Assembly: GCA_944376195.1 (NCBI GenBank)
Contig: CALWBW010000027.1
Span: 1-32,120, forward strand
Direction: 5' to 3'
Origin: an uncultured Clostridia bacterium
GTDB taxonomy: Bacteria; Bacillota; Clostridia; Oscillospirales; QAMX01
Length of the DNA: 32,120 nt
The position numbers and the translations under genes were made by a program. This document shows positions 6,974 to 15,337 of this stretch, piece after piece. Each line of letters opens with the position of its first letter. Within the stretch, counting starts at the first letter, position 1. The notes beneath the pieces were generated by a model. The model saw nothing but the letters and a program-made list of their open reading frames with translations. It had not been told where the DNA came from and searched no databases.

Positions 6974-8977
6974 TCAATAATCAATTACAGCGGCGTCAAA
7001 GAGGCCAAGCTTTGGTATGGTGAGCGTCACGCGCCCGTTTTCAAACGAATAGGGGAGATCTTCTCCTGTTGTCATACTGAATACGCGCGCGGGCGCTTTG
7101 GGTACGGCCATGTTACAGGTGACTTCACAGGGTAGCGGTTCAAAAAAACTGTTTCCAAAATGGCCGCTTGCGTTTACAAAACTCAAAAGTTCCGTTTTGA
7201 TGTCCGGCGTAATCATAACGGCAATTTCAATCATGGGACTGAAATCGCCCCGAACACGGCGCGCGGAGGCATAGCGTTCCAAAAGCCCGTCCATAAATTT
7301 CCTGGAATTTGAATATCCCTGCCGGTAGTAAAATTCACCGGCGTACCAGGGAACGTAAACGGCGGTGCCACGAGAGGTATATCCCGGCAGATCGGTGACC
7401 TGCGTGTAATAACAGCGTTCCGGCGGGCCGAAGGGAGAGGGTGGAATGAAGGAAAGATGGCGTTCTGTTTCCGCGTCGTAGGCGTGATAGAGATAGGTGC
7501 CGTCGAGCGCGACAAGTTGCTCGTCCGGAGCAAATCCCGGCAGGGGATCGTTTGGTGAAATTTTAAAATAGGCGCCGCGCGCGTCGTCCCGCCTTTGCAG
7601 GCAGCGCTCGATTCCCAAGCACGAAAGTGCCGGAAGTTTGCGGCGTTCATAGTGTTCATCGTAAAACCCGGTTTCACCTGTCGCGATCACCGTACCGCCG
7701 TTTGCCACGAACGAATCAATTTTGTCAGCGCGCGCGTCGGACATGTAACGGTCGTCCGGCAAAATCAGTGTGGTATAACGGGACAGGTCGACAGCTTCCA
7801 TCCGGGAAGCGTAGATCGCGTCAAAGGGAAAGTGCCCTTCTGTCAGCGCACGGTACCAACCGCGATATTCCGGCGTGGTGTGTGGATTGTGAGATTCCGG
7901 ACGGATAATGGCAACCCGGGAACAGGGAATCACGCCGTCAAGCAGTTTTTCATTGCGGCGGTGGAAGGCAAACAGTTCGCGTACGCGCGCCTGCGCGCTT
8001 TTGTCTTCGGCGTTGTCCAACCGGCCAATGAGATAGTAATCCGGACTTCCGCCGTTTGCAAAGCCCTGGACCAGTCGGAGCGCGTGCTGTGCAGGCGAGA
8101 CAGAAACCAGCCGAAGGGGGAAATCGATGAAATCTACATCACAATTCGACTGCCGGTAACCAGGATAAGAGGCGCGTACCAGCTTCGATTGCTCTGACCC
8201 GATATACTGCCAGTGCGGCAGGCCACGGTCGAGCGCGGTGGAATCCTCTTCGCGCATATAGGCGCTGTCTGTGGTGTAGGTATCCCGATGAATGAGGATA
8301 TCGGGACGGATGGAACGAATGAACTCACAGACGCGGCGTCCGTGCTCCGCCTCTGTTTCCTTTTGAAATTCCAAATAACGGCGGTAGGCGGGATCGTTCA
8401 TATCTTCCCGAAGGGGCAGTTCCATACCATAGCGTTCGCGGAACATGCTGCGGCAGTTCTCGCAATGGCAGATGCCGTGGTATACACCGGAGTAATCCCG
8501 GGTTTGGTATCCTGCCATGTTGAAATAAATTCCATCAACGGGAAGCTCTGTGAGTGTTTCCCGAAGGATTTCTAGCATATACTCACGCTGAAATCCGCCG
8601 TTAATGCAGGCGTGAACGTCGCCGTTATAGTCGACGATTTCTCCTTCCGGCGTCCGGTAAGCCCACTCAGGGTGTTGTTCGTAAACTTCCCGGCGGATTT
8701 TGGAGAAATCCGTACGTGCAATTACGCGAATCCCCTCACGGTGGCAGACCTCAATCATTTTTTTCACACTGTCGGCCTGCAAATAGGGACTTTGCGTATG
8801 ATATTTCAGTTTTGTCGGATAACTGGCCAAAATGCCGGACGTATTAATCATCGTAATCTTAGCGTCAAATTTTTTCAATTCCGCTACATAGGTTTCCGCA
8901 TCCATATCCAACATGTCAATTTGGCGCAAGTTGGTTTGGATGTACCGCCAGGGGATATTCTTCCACCAATAGTCCAT
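6974..8977 (-). CDS. GHL6-like putative glycoside hydrolase with beta-galactosidase trimerisation-like domain
   Basis: A 667-residue, apparently cytosolic protein. The N-terminal half fits a TIM-barrel of the 'hypothetical glycosyl hydrolase 6' type: 'ITMINTSGILASYPTKL' (41-57), 'EGIRVIARTDFSK' (81-93), 'VDGIYFNMAGYQTRDYSG' (147-164), then a CxCxxC cluster (Cys170, 172, 175). From about 375 ('SRVAIIRPESHNPHTTPEY') to 480 it has a Rossmann-like glutamine-amidotransferase fold as in GH42 trimerisation domains ('TLILPDDRYM', 'FVANGGTVIATGETG'). A small beta domain ends the protein. The ATG at 8977 has AGGAGG 6 nt upstream; the longer frame to 9061 crosses the promoter and is rejected. First gene of a three-gene operon. 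Enzyme activity is predicted only. Confidence 0.65.
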   Translation of the reverse strand: MDYWWKNIPWRYIQTNLRQIDMLDMDAETYVAELKKFDAKITMINTSGILASYPTKLKYHTQSPYLQADSVKKMIEVCHREGIRVIARTDFSKIRREVYEQHPEWAYRTPEGEIVDYNGDVHACINGGFQREYMLEILRETLTELPVDGIYFNMAGYQTRDYSGVYHGICHCENCRSMFRERYGMELPLREDMNDPAYRRYLEFQKETEAEHGRRVCEFIRSIRPDILIHRDTYTTDSAYMREEDSTALDRGLPHWQYIGSEQSKLVRASYPGYRQSNCDVDFIDFPLRLVSVSPAQHALRLVQGFANGGSPDYYLIGRLDNAEDKSAQARVRELFAFHRRNEKLLDGVIPCSRVAIIRPESHNPHTTPEYRGWYRALTEGHFPFDAIYASRMEAVDLSRYTTLILPDDRYMSDARADKIDSFVANGGTVIATGETGFYDEHYERRKLPALSCLGIERCLQRRDDARGAYFKISPNDPLPGFAPDEQLVALDGTYLYHAYDAETERHLSFIPPSPFGPPERCYYTQVTDLPGYTSRGTAVYVPWYAGEFYYRQGYSNSRKFMDGLLERYASARRVRGDFSPMIEIAVMITPDIKTELLSFVNASGHFGNSFFEPLPCEVTCNMAVPKAPARVFSMTTGEDLPYSFENGRVTLTIPKLGLFDAAVIDY

Positions 8978-8993
8978 AATTCCCTCCTGTAGT

Positions 8994-9021
8994 ATATACC
9001 TGTATATTATCATTGTACAGG
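8994..9021. promoter_or_regulatory. Operator-like palindromes over the -10 and start of transcription
   Basis: Two overlapping inverted repeats: CCTGTA (8999-9004) with TACAGG (9016-9021) across 11 nt, covering the -10 box, and ATATAC-CT-GTATAT (8994-9007) just downstream. Both would let a dimeric repressor (for example GntR or LacI type) block the promoter. No such regulator gene is next to the locus. Confidence 0.5.
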
Positions 9022-9040
9022 CAAGCGCATGGAAAGTCAA
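9012..9040 (-). promoter_or_regulatory. Promoter of the glycosidase/glycerate kinase operon
   Basis: Read on the minus strand: TTGACT (9040-9035), 17-nt spacer, TACAAT (9017-9012), a near-consensus sigma-A promoter 35 bp before the start codon at 8977. Confidence 0.8.
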
Positions 9041-9062
9041 CCGAAAGTGCCGAACGCACACG

Positions 9063-9102
9063 AAAAACGGCGTCCGGAATCAGGCTCCGGACGCCGTAAA
9101 AA
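9063..9102 (-). terminator. Intrinsic terminator of the GH31 gene
   Basis: ACGGCGTCCGGA (9067-9078) and TCCGGACGCCGT (9086-9097) form a 12-bp GC-rich stem with a 7-nt loop; on the minus strand it is followed by TTTTT. It lies 20 bp after the GH31 stop and separates that gene from the downstream operon promoter. Confidence 0.9.
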
Positions 9103-9119
9103 CATTTATAAAGTAACAG

Positions 9120-11111
9120 TTACAGGGTAAAGCTGACGTTACCGCCTTTGCGCAAAAATACCGGGATTAGGGCAAGCGGCGCGTCTGCCGTGACGGTTTG
9201 TCCGCCCGTGTATTCCGTACCGGTATGCGCGTCGATCCAGGTTTCGCCCACCGGCAGGTAAACGTCACGCTGCCGTGCGCCTAACTCAAAGACCGGTGCA
9301 ACCAGGACGTCGTCGCCGAACATCATCTGGTCTTCAATGGTGGCGACTGCCGCATCCTTCGGGAAATCGTAGTAAAGCGGACGGATAACCGGCGCGCCGG
9401 TAGCGGCCGTTTTCTCCATCACAGACTTGATGTAAGGACGGATCTCTTCGCGCAGGAAGAGGTATTTTTTCAAAATTTCATAAACCTCTTCTCCATAGCT
9501 CCAAACTTCGTTCGGTCCGCCGGAATGCGCCTTGGAGGCAGAACCCGGATTATCGCCGTTTTTCCGGTCGCCGTGCAGGCGGAAGACCGGGCAGAACGCA
9601 CCAAACTGGAACCACCGCACAAGCAGTTCGCGGAAGTCGGGGTCGTTTTGATCCCCGCCATGGAATCCGCCGATATCAGACGTCCACCACGGGATGCCGG
9701 ACATTGCCATGGAAAGTCCGGATGTGAACTGCTCTTTGAAGGAACGGAATGTGGTATCAATGTCGCCGGACCAGACCAGCGCGCCGTAACGCTGAGAGCC
9801 GGCCCAGGCGCAGCGCAGCAGATTGATCGGCAGTTCCACACCGCTTTCCTTTAAACCTTCGTAGAAATTCTGCGCATAGACGAGCGGATAAATGTTGCCG
9901 ACGGCAATATTCGCGCCCTTTGCATAACGGTAATGGTCAAAGTCGTAATCCCATTCGGGTTCTGCTTCATCCAGCCAGAAAATTTTAATCCCTTTATCAA
10001 AGTAATTCCGTTTTACGACGCTCCAGACAAACTTCCGTGCTTCCGGATTTGTCGGATCGTAAGGAATGGTGTTGCCCTTCCAGGTGGCACAGATTTGGAG
10101 GCCGCGTTCTGCGTGTACCAGGTATCCATTATCACGCATTTCCTGATAATTTTCACTCTTTTGATCCACGTAGGGCCAGATAGAAACCATGAGTTCAATC
10201 CCCATCTTTTTGAGTTCCTGCACCATGGCGTCGGGATCCGGCCATTCCTCTTCGTCAAAGCGCCAGTCTCCCTGATACGGCCAGTGGAAGAAGTCGGAGA
10301 CAATGACGTCCATGGGAAGGCCCAATGCCTTATGATGCCGGGCAACTTCCAAAAGTTCATCCTGCGTACGGTAACGCAGCTTACACTGCCAGAATCCCAT
10401 CACATAATCCGGCATCATCGGCGCATGTCCGGTCGCATCGGCATAAGACGCCATGATTTCCGCAGGAGAGTCGGATGCCGTGATCCAGTAATCCAGTGCC
10501 TTAGTGCTGGATGCATACCACTCGGTGCGGTTTTTCGCAAAGGTAACGCGCCCGATAGAGGGGTTATTCCAAAGGAAACCATATCCCTCGCTGGAAACGT
10601 AAAACGGGACGCTTGCCTGAGAATTGCGGTGGGCAAGTTCCAGCACACACCCTTTTTTATCAATCATGCCATCCTGATATTGCCCCATGCCATAAATATG
10701 CTCGCCGGGATTGGCTTCAAAGCGCATGGTCAGCTCAAAATCAGCGCCGCGTGTCCCGACAAAATCGCGCGCGTAAATCTCAAGCGCGCTCATGGATTCA
10801 AAATGACCGCCGCGTGAACGCCAGTACTCGCGCAGAATCGGTTTCCCGTTTTCGCCATAGAAATAAATCATTCCGGCGACGTTGATACGTGCGGTAATTT
10901 TGCCGTTTTGAATGGTCCCTTCGCCATTTTCTATGGTGATTACGGCGTCGCCGGGATGTTCCTGCGGCAGAAGCGCCCAGTCTTCTTCCGGTACATCGAT
11001 ATGGCGTACGGCGCGGACACGCAGGCTGTTTTTTGCCCACGGTTCAATCCAGAGGAGTTCGGTGTCTCTTCTCAGAACCAGACGGTTCCCATCCTGTTTT
11101 ACGATTGCCAT
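9120..11111 (-). CDS. GH31 family alpha-xylosidase/alpha-glucosidase
   Basis: A 663-residue intracellular retaining alpha-glycosidase. N-terminal beta-sandwich (about 1-225) contains 'HIYGMGQYQDG' (138-148), the usual GH31 pre-barrel motif. The catalytic barrel follows with 'IFWLDEAEPEW' (377-387), in which Asp381 is the expected nucleophile, and 'WSGDIDTTF' (447-455), in which Asp450 is the expected acid/base. 'PWWTSDIGGFHGG' (474-486) and 'FRLHGDR' are also typical. The 'WLDEAEPE' form of the nucleophile motif is common in alpha-xylosidase-like subgroups, but alpha-glucosidase is not excluded. ATG supported by GGGAGGG 5 nt upstream. It has its own promoter and terminator, so it is monocistronic, lying upstream of the second glycosidase operon. 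Confidence 0.92.
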   Translation of the reverse strand: MAIVKQDGNRLVLRRDTELLWIEPWAKNSLRVRAVRHIDVPEEDWALLPQEHPGDAVITIENGEGTIQNGKITARINVAGMIYFYGENGKPILREYWRSRGGHFESMSALEIYARDFVGTRGADFELTMRFEANPGEHIYGMGQYQDGMIDKKGCVLELAHRNSQASVPFYVSSEGYGFLWNNPSIGRVTFAKNRTEWYASSTKALDYWITASDSPAEIMASYADATGHAPMMPDYVMGFWQCKLRYRTQDELLEVARHHKALGLPMDVIVSDFFHWPYQGDWRFDEEEWPDPDAMVQELKKMGIELMVSIWPYVDQKSENYQEMRDNGYLVHAERGLQICATWKGNTIPYDPTNPEARKFVWSVVKRNYFDKGIKIFWLDEAEPEWDYDFDHYRYAKGANIAVGNIYPLVYAQNFYEGLKESGVELPINLLRCAWAGSQRYGALVWSGDIDTTFRSFKEQFTSGLSMAMSGIPWWTSDIGGFHGGDQNDPDFRELLVRWFQFGAFCPVFRLHGDRKNGDNPGSASKAHSGGPNEVWSYGEEVYEILKKYLFLREEIRPYIKSVMEKTAATGAPVIRPLYYDFPKDAAVATIEDQMMFGDDVLVAPVFELGARQRDVYLPVGETWIDAHTGTEYTGGQTVTADAPLALIPVFLRKGGNVSFTL

Positions 11112-11129
11112 ACTTACCCTCCCAAGCTT

Positions 11130-11144
11130 TTGAAATCATTTCAA
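11130..11144. promoter_or_regulatory. Operator-like 15-bp palindrome downstream of the GH31 promoter
   Basis: TTGAAA-TCA-TTTCAA is a perfect inverted repeat touching the -10 box at its right end and lying within the leader before the ribosome site. Its position suits a repressor site. It is different in sequence from the palindrome of the neighbouring operon. Confidence 0.5.
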
Positions 11145-11172
11145 TCGTAACAAAATTGTAGACATATGTCAA
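11144..11172 (-). promoter_or_regulatory. Promoter of the GH31 gene
   Basis: Minus strand: TTGACA (11172-11167), 17-nt spacer, TACGAT (11149-11144). A second palindrome, GACATATGTC (11161-11170), overlaps the -35 box. It lies about 33 bp before the start codon at 11111. Confidence 0.75.
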
Positions 11173-11232
11173 TGCAGTTTTGTGTGAATTTTATAAAAAT
11201 CAAATGAATGAGTTGTTTGAAGGAGCAAATAT

Positions 11233-11270
11233 AAAATCTCCCGCTTGGCATTCGCCAAGCGGGAGATTTT
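11233..11270 (-). terminator. Intrinsic terminator after the ABC-F gene
   Basis: A 17-bp perfect stem (11233-11249 with 11254-11270) closed by a 4-nt loop, beginning 3 bp after the ABC-F stop and ending in T-rich sequence on the minus strand. It probably ends the whole Nudix-walRK-yycHI-ABC-F transcript and is symmetrical enough to work in both directions. Confidence 0.92.
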
Positions 11271-11272
11271 AA

Positions 11273-13165
11273 TCAGGAACCTTCGAGAAGTTCATAACAA
11301 ACTAAAAGCTGTTCTTCCAATTCCTCTTTTTCCGCTAAAAAGCGATTCAAGGCCTCATAGTCCGATGCATTGGCCGCAATTGCTGCATCAAGCTCAGAAA
11401 TCTTGGCCTCCAGCATAGCGGCTTCACGTCCGGCATTTTCTCGGCGCCTTTGCAAGCGGCGCAGCTCTTTGGCGGGACTTTCCGAACCGGTTTTTGCACG
11501 GGACGCGTCAGCCTTTACAGGCTGTTTGGCCGGTTTTGCAGCGGCAGCCTGAATACTGGCACGGATTTTTGTCGCCCGATATTCTTCAAATCCCATACGG
11601 TAATCGGTGATTTTTCCGTTTTCCAATTCCCAAATCCGGGAGGCAAAGCGCGTGACAAAATAGCGATCGTGCGAGACAAACAGCATGACACCGCTAAAAT
11701 CCTCCAATAGATTTTCTAACCATTCTCGCGAAGCTAGGTCCAAATGGTTGGTTGGTTCGTCCAAAATCAGGAGGTTTAAATCCTGGTACATTAAAATGCA
11801 GAGTTTCAGGCGCGACAATTCTCCGCCGGAAAGAACCGAAAGCGGTTTGAAGACGTCGTCTCCCTGGAACTGGTAAGTCCCAAGACGGTTACGGGCTTCT
11901 TTGACCTCGAGCGGGAGCGCATACAACACCGTATCCAGTACGGAGCGCTCCATGTTATCAAATTTGACAATCTGTGGAAGGTATGCCCATTTGGTCTGCA
12001 AGCCAAAGGTGACCCGGCCGCTGTCCGGTTTTAAAGTGCCGGTTAAGATATTAAGAAGGGTGGATTTGCCGCATCCATTCGGACCATAAATGCAAACGTG
12101 TTCGCCGCCATTAATCAGACCGGATACGCCGGAAAGTACCTGATTGTCTCCATATCGTTTGCTGATATCAAAAAATTTCAGCGCTTCATCGGCGCGGAAG
12201 ACCGCTTCCCCCAGTTTGGCATGCAGCGTACGCTGACGGCGCGGACGGTCGGCAATCGTCATGCGCTCAATCTTATGTTCAACAACCTTTGCCTTGTGTA
12301 TGGCCTGCTCTGTTGCCCAGGAGCGGTAGCGGCGGGCCATCGCTTCCAAACGCTCCTTTTCTTCCATTTGTGATTCCCATAGTTTAAGCGCCTCCTGATA
12401 ACGGCGCTCTTTTTCTACGGCATAGTAGCTGTAATTTCCAAAATATTCGGAGCTGATGCCGTTTTCTATTTCGATGATACGTGTGACAACCCGATCCAAG
12501 AACCATCGGTCATGGGAAATGAGAACCACGGTTCCACGGTAGGTATTCATATATTCGCCGAGCCATTCGACCGCTGCGATATCCAGATGGTTGGTAGGCT
12601 CGTCCAGCAAAAGAATGTCGCTTTTTTCGAGGATGACGCGCGCAAGATTCACGCGCGTCTGTTCGCCGCCGGAGAGCGAATAAAAGGGCTGCGCCCGCAT
12701 CTCGGCGTCAATCATCAGCCCGGAGGCCACCCGGTCCAGCTCATAATTGACATCATAGCCGCCTTCATGCTCAAAAAAGGAGACAAGCGCGCCATAACGG
12801 GCCATAATTGCACGGGATTGATCGTGTGCCATTTCCTGTTCCAAACGGGCGATTTCGCGACTCATCTCATCAAAGCGCCGGAATGCCAGCCGCATAACGT
12901 CTTCTACCGTGTACTCCTGTGGGAACACCGGGATTTGATCAATCAGGCCAACCCGTGCGCGTGGGTTGATGACGATGCTGCCGCCGTCATAGACCGCTTT
13001 TCCTTCTGCCGCGTCCCGAAGCAGCTTCATTAATGTCGTTTTTCCTGCCCCGTTTTTGCCGATCAGACCAACCTTTTCGCCCTCATTAATTTCAAAGCTG
13101 ACGTCAGTTAATAAATCAAAAGTTCCAAACGATTTCTTTAATTCTGAAACGGTGATATCGATCAA
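11273..13165 (-). CDS. ABC-F family ATPase (ribosome-associated)
   Basis: A 630-residue soluble protein with two ABC domains and no membrane segment. Domain 1: Walker A GKNGAGKT (36-43), signature LSGGEQ (164-169), Walker B DEPTNHLD (188-195), H-loop ISHDR. Linker, about 240-320, is rich in Glu/Lys/Arg and corresponds to the P-site tRNA-interaction arm. Domain 2: Walker A GPNGCGKST (361-369), LSGGEL (445-450), DEPTNHLD (469-476). A charged coiled coil closes the protein (about 565-630), as in Uup/YdiF-type members. The start is TTG at 13165 with AAGGA upstream; no ATG fits because an in-frame TGA precedes it. It sits 15 bp after yycI and is likely co-transcribed. Translation-factor role is known for the family; antibiotic protection is possible but not shown. 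Confidence 0.93.
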   Translation of the reverse strand: MIDITVSELKKSFGTFDLLTDVSFEINEGEKVGLIGKNGAGKTTLMKLLRDAAEGKAVYDGGSIVINPRARVGLIDQIPVFPQEYTVEDVMRLAFRRFDEMSREIARLEQEMAHDQSRAIMARYGALVSFFEHEGGYDVNYELDRVASGLMIDAEMRAQPFYSLSGGEQTRVNLARVILEKSDILLLDEPTNHLDIAAVEWLGEYMNTYRGTVVLISHDRWFLDRVVTRIIEIENGISSEYFGNYSYYAVEKERRYQEALKLWESQMEEKERLEAMARRYRSWATEQAIHKAKVVEHKIERMTIADRPRRQRTLHAKLGEAVFRADEALKFFDISKRYGDNQVLSGVSGLINGGEHVCIYGPNGCGKSTLLNILTGTLKPDSGRVTFGLQTKWAYLPQIVKFDNMERSVLDTVLYALPLEVKEARNRLGTYQFQGDDVFKPLSVLSGGELSRLKLCILMYQDLNLLILDEPTNHLDLASREWLENLLEDFSGVMLFVSHDRYFVTRFASRIWELENGKITDYRMGFEEYRATKIRASIQAAAAKPAKQPVKADASRAKTGSESPAKELRRLQRRRENAGREAAMLEAKISELDAAIAANASDYEALNRFLAEKEELEEQLLVCYELLEGS

Positions 13166-13180
13166 AAACCATCATCCTTT

Positions 13181-13966
13181 TTATACTTCTACGCTCATCA
13201 GCGTCCCGTCAACGGCGTTGATATAAAAATCATCCGAGTCCGTTGAAAGCTTGTAAACGGGGGTGAGCCGGAGGCCGACATTAGAGATGGATCCTGCCAC
13301 CCATCCTGCCTCAATATCGAAAATTTCCGTCGTATTTCGTAAAACCAAACGTTGCGTGATACCGACAATTAAGCCGGCAATACCGCGCTCATACCCAGAA
13401 TTGGCACGCAGCGCATTTCCCAGGCAGACGCGACCGGAAACCAGCCAGGTATCTTCCGTTTGGGTAGCCGAAAGGTTACAATTAAAAACGGGAAGGTCGC
13501 GATAGGAAAGCTGGAACTCTGCCGTGTCTTCTGTATAAGTGGTCGACCACAGAGAAATGCCGCCTTTTTCAAAAAGCGAAGCTAGCTCTTTTGCATCCCG
13601 TACTGTGTACAAAGTGGCCTCTAAATACCCGCCTGTCCGCAGATTGACGATCCCTGTTTCTGTTTGATATGTGCCGTCTTCGTTGGGTGAAAGTGTTACT
13701 TCCGAGGACAGCAAAGATTCTGCCGCTGAGACGTCTGCTTCGGCAGTGTGTTCAATAACCAGAATGGAACGTTCCAGATTTTCATTTGGAACGGTGTCCT
13801 CTGCCAATTTGATTCCCCGGGAATCCAAATATTCCACCAAATCCCGAACCGTTTCTCGTGCGATTACGTTGTTTTTATAGGACAAATACGCAAGATTCCC
13901 CACCAGGAACAGATTGGCAAGGGCCAAAAGCAAGATCATCAGTTTTTTCGCTTTGCTCCAATCCAA
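13181..13966 (-). CDS. yycI: YycI, regulator of the WalRK two-component system
   Basis: A 261-residue bitopic membrane protein. The N-terminus 'MDWSKAKKLMILLLALANLF' is the recognisable YycI opening, with one membrane helix (about 9-28), followed by an extracytoplasmic beta-rich domain containing repeats such as 'GGYLEATLYTVRDAKELASL' and 'LTPVYKLST', and the C-terminal 'FYINAVDGTLM'. With YycH it binds and restrains or modulates the sensor WalK at the membrane. The start codon is TTG (13966-13964) with GGAGGGAG 8 nt upstream; this is unusual but the signature residues follow it directly. It lies 27 bp after yycH. Confidence 0.88.
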   Translation of the reverse strand: MDWSKAKKLMILLLALANLFLVGNLAYLSYKNNVIARETVRDLVEYLDSRGIKLAEDTVPNENLERSILVIEHTAEADVSAAESLLSSEVTLSPNEDGTYQTETGIVNLRTGGYLEATLYTVRDAKELASLFEKGGISLWSTTYTEDTAEFQLSYRDLPVFNCNLSATQTEDTWLVSGRVCLGNALRANSGYERGIAGLIVGITQRLVLRNTTEIFDIEAGWVAGSISNVGLRLTPVYKLSTDSDDFYINAVDGTLMSVEV

Positions 13967-13993
13967 GACAAACTCCCTCCCGGATGTGAATCG

Positions 13994-15337
13994 TTAGTCA
14001 ACTTGTTTCTGATAATACCAACTTGCGTGATATTCGTTGCTTTGATTTTTGATATAACGGAGCTCGAATAAGGAACATTTGCCGTCCACGGTGGCTGCAA
14101 TCTGACGATCAGACAAAATTGCATCTGTTTGAGCGGTCATCACATAACTTGCAATGGTCAAATGTGCGCCAACGAGTACACCTCCGGTGTATTCCAATCT
14201 CGCAAAATAACCGTCTTCAAACGACAGAACAATACCATCGGCTACGCACCCGAAAAGGACGATGTACTGTTGTTCTGCCTCATCGTAATAAGCACGTAAA
14301 ACATAAGGAGTAATGTCGCCGATATAATCGGACGCGGCCTGATTCAGCATGGAAGCGGCATTCATAATGATCGAGGTTCGTTCGCTTCCTTCCGGGGCAG
14401 ACGGTTTCACTTCATCCGGAAGCGGCGCGTAATAACTCAATGCGCCGGTAGGGGAAATACGCAAAGTGCTCAATTCTTCCACATAGACGCGCGTCCCGTC
14501 TGACTCAATATATCCACCGGTCGTATACGCGTTGTAGCCAAAACTCTCCAAGACGGCATTGATAATTCGCTCTGACGCCGTACTGGTGTAATCGGAAAAC
14601 GGAGAACTTTTTTTAATGATAACCGGGTCTTCCCGATGAGACAACACAACAAACTCATCCGGTAAATGTGAGGAAAGCGTTCGATCCTCAAAGGCAAAAA
14701 AGGCATTTGAGGATTCAAATTCTCGAATCAGCGACTCCAGTTCCGAAGGACTGACCACCGTTTTATAAGAAGTTTGCGTTCCGTTTCTGGAGAAAATGGT
14801 TAAAGTTAAACCATCTGAAGATGTTGAGAGGACAAGATACCGCGCGATCACTTCTTCTCCCAGGTTGTAATCTGCGCCGATCACCTCAGCCAGAACATCC
14901 AAAGGTATTTCTCCTTCAAAATCAAAAAATACCATATTTCCGGACAAAATGGAACGCCATTGATACAGGTTCAGATCCTGTTTTACACTGTCTGTATCCA
15001 CCGCGGCGGACAACAGAGCCCCTACTCGTTCAAAGAGATCCCGCACTTCCTCTCGATTGGTAAGATAGGTGAGAGCACCGTTATTTTGGACGGCGGCACG
15101 TACCGGCGACAGGATACTCATGGTGTCATCGTATTCTTCGTAACCGGGATAGAGATTGTCCGCATCCGATTCATCCCAAAAAAGCCCGCCCAACATGGTA
15201 CTGATCATTTGACGGCGTTGCGCGCTGCCTGGCTGGATATCTCCAAACCAGGTCCATAGAATCAATCCCAAAAGCGTAAAAAGCAGAAATAGGATGGATC
15301 CATTCAAAAGGATTCTTTTGGTATGTTCCCGCATCAT
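13994..15337 (-). CDS. yycH: YycH, regulator of the WalRK two-component system
   Basis: A 447-residue bitopic protein: short cytoplasmic N-terminus, one membrane helix (about 9-30, ILLNGSILFLLFTLLGLILW-like), then a large extracytoplasmic domain. Position between walK and yycI and the paired architecture are diagnostic even though sequence conservation of YycH is low. Its ATG overlaps the walK stop by 4 bp (ATGA), showing translational coupling. In Firmicutes YycH and YycI form a complex with the sensor WalK and change its kinase activity. An alternative start is the second Met one codon later. Confidence 0.85.
   Translation of the reverse strand: MMREHTKRILLNGSILFLLFTLLGLILWTWFGDIQPGSAQRRQMISTMLGGLFWDESDADNLYPGYEEYDDTMSILSPVRAAVQNNGALTYLTNREEVRDLFERVGALLSAAVDTDSVKQDLNLYQWRSILSGNMVFFDFEGEIPLDVLAEVIGADYNLGEEVIARYLVLSTSSDGLTLTIFSRNGTQTSYKTVVSPSELESLIREFESSNAFFAFEDRTLSSHLPDEFVVLSHREDPVIIKKSSPFSDYTSTASERIINAVLESFGYNAYTTGGYIESDGTRVYVEELSTLRISPTGALSYYAPLPDEVKPSAPEGSERTSIIMNAASMLNQAASDYIGDITPYVLRAYYDEAEQQYIVLFGCVADGIVLSFEDGYFARLEYTGGVLVGAHLTIASYVMTAQTDAILSDRQIAATVDGKCSLFELRYIKNQSNEYHASWYYQKQVD

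Noticed and set aside
6964..6984. Upstream TTG start of the unassigned glycosidase
   Set aside because: It would put the ribosome site GGAGG inside the coding sequence, whereas the ATG at 6963 lies 5 nt after it.
8978..9061. 28-residue N-terminal extension of the GHL6-like protein
   Set aside because: It crosses the promoter at 9012-9040, and the ATG at 8977 has a strong ribosome site.
9933..10817. 294-codon open frame on the + strand opposite the GH31 gene
   Set aside because: It lies wholly antisense to a well-supported GH31 enzyme, has no ribosome site or domain, and reflects codon bias of the real gene.
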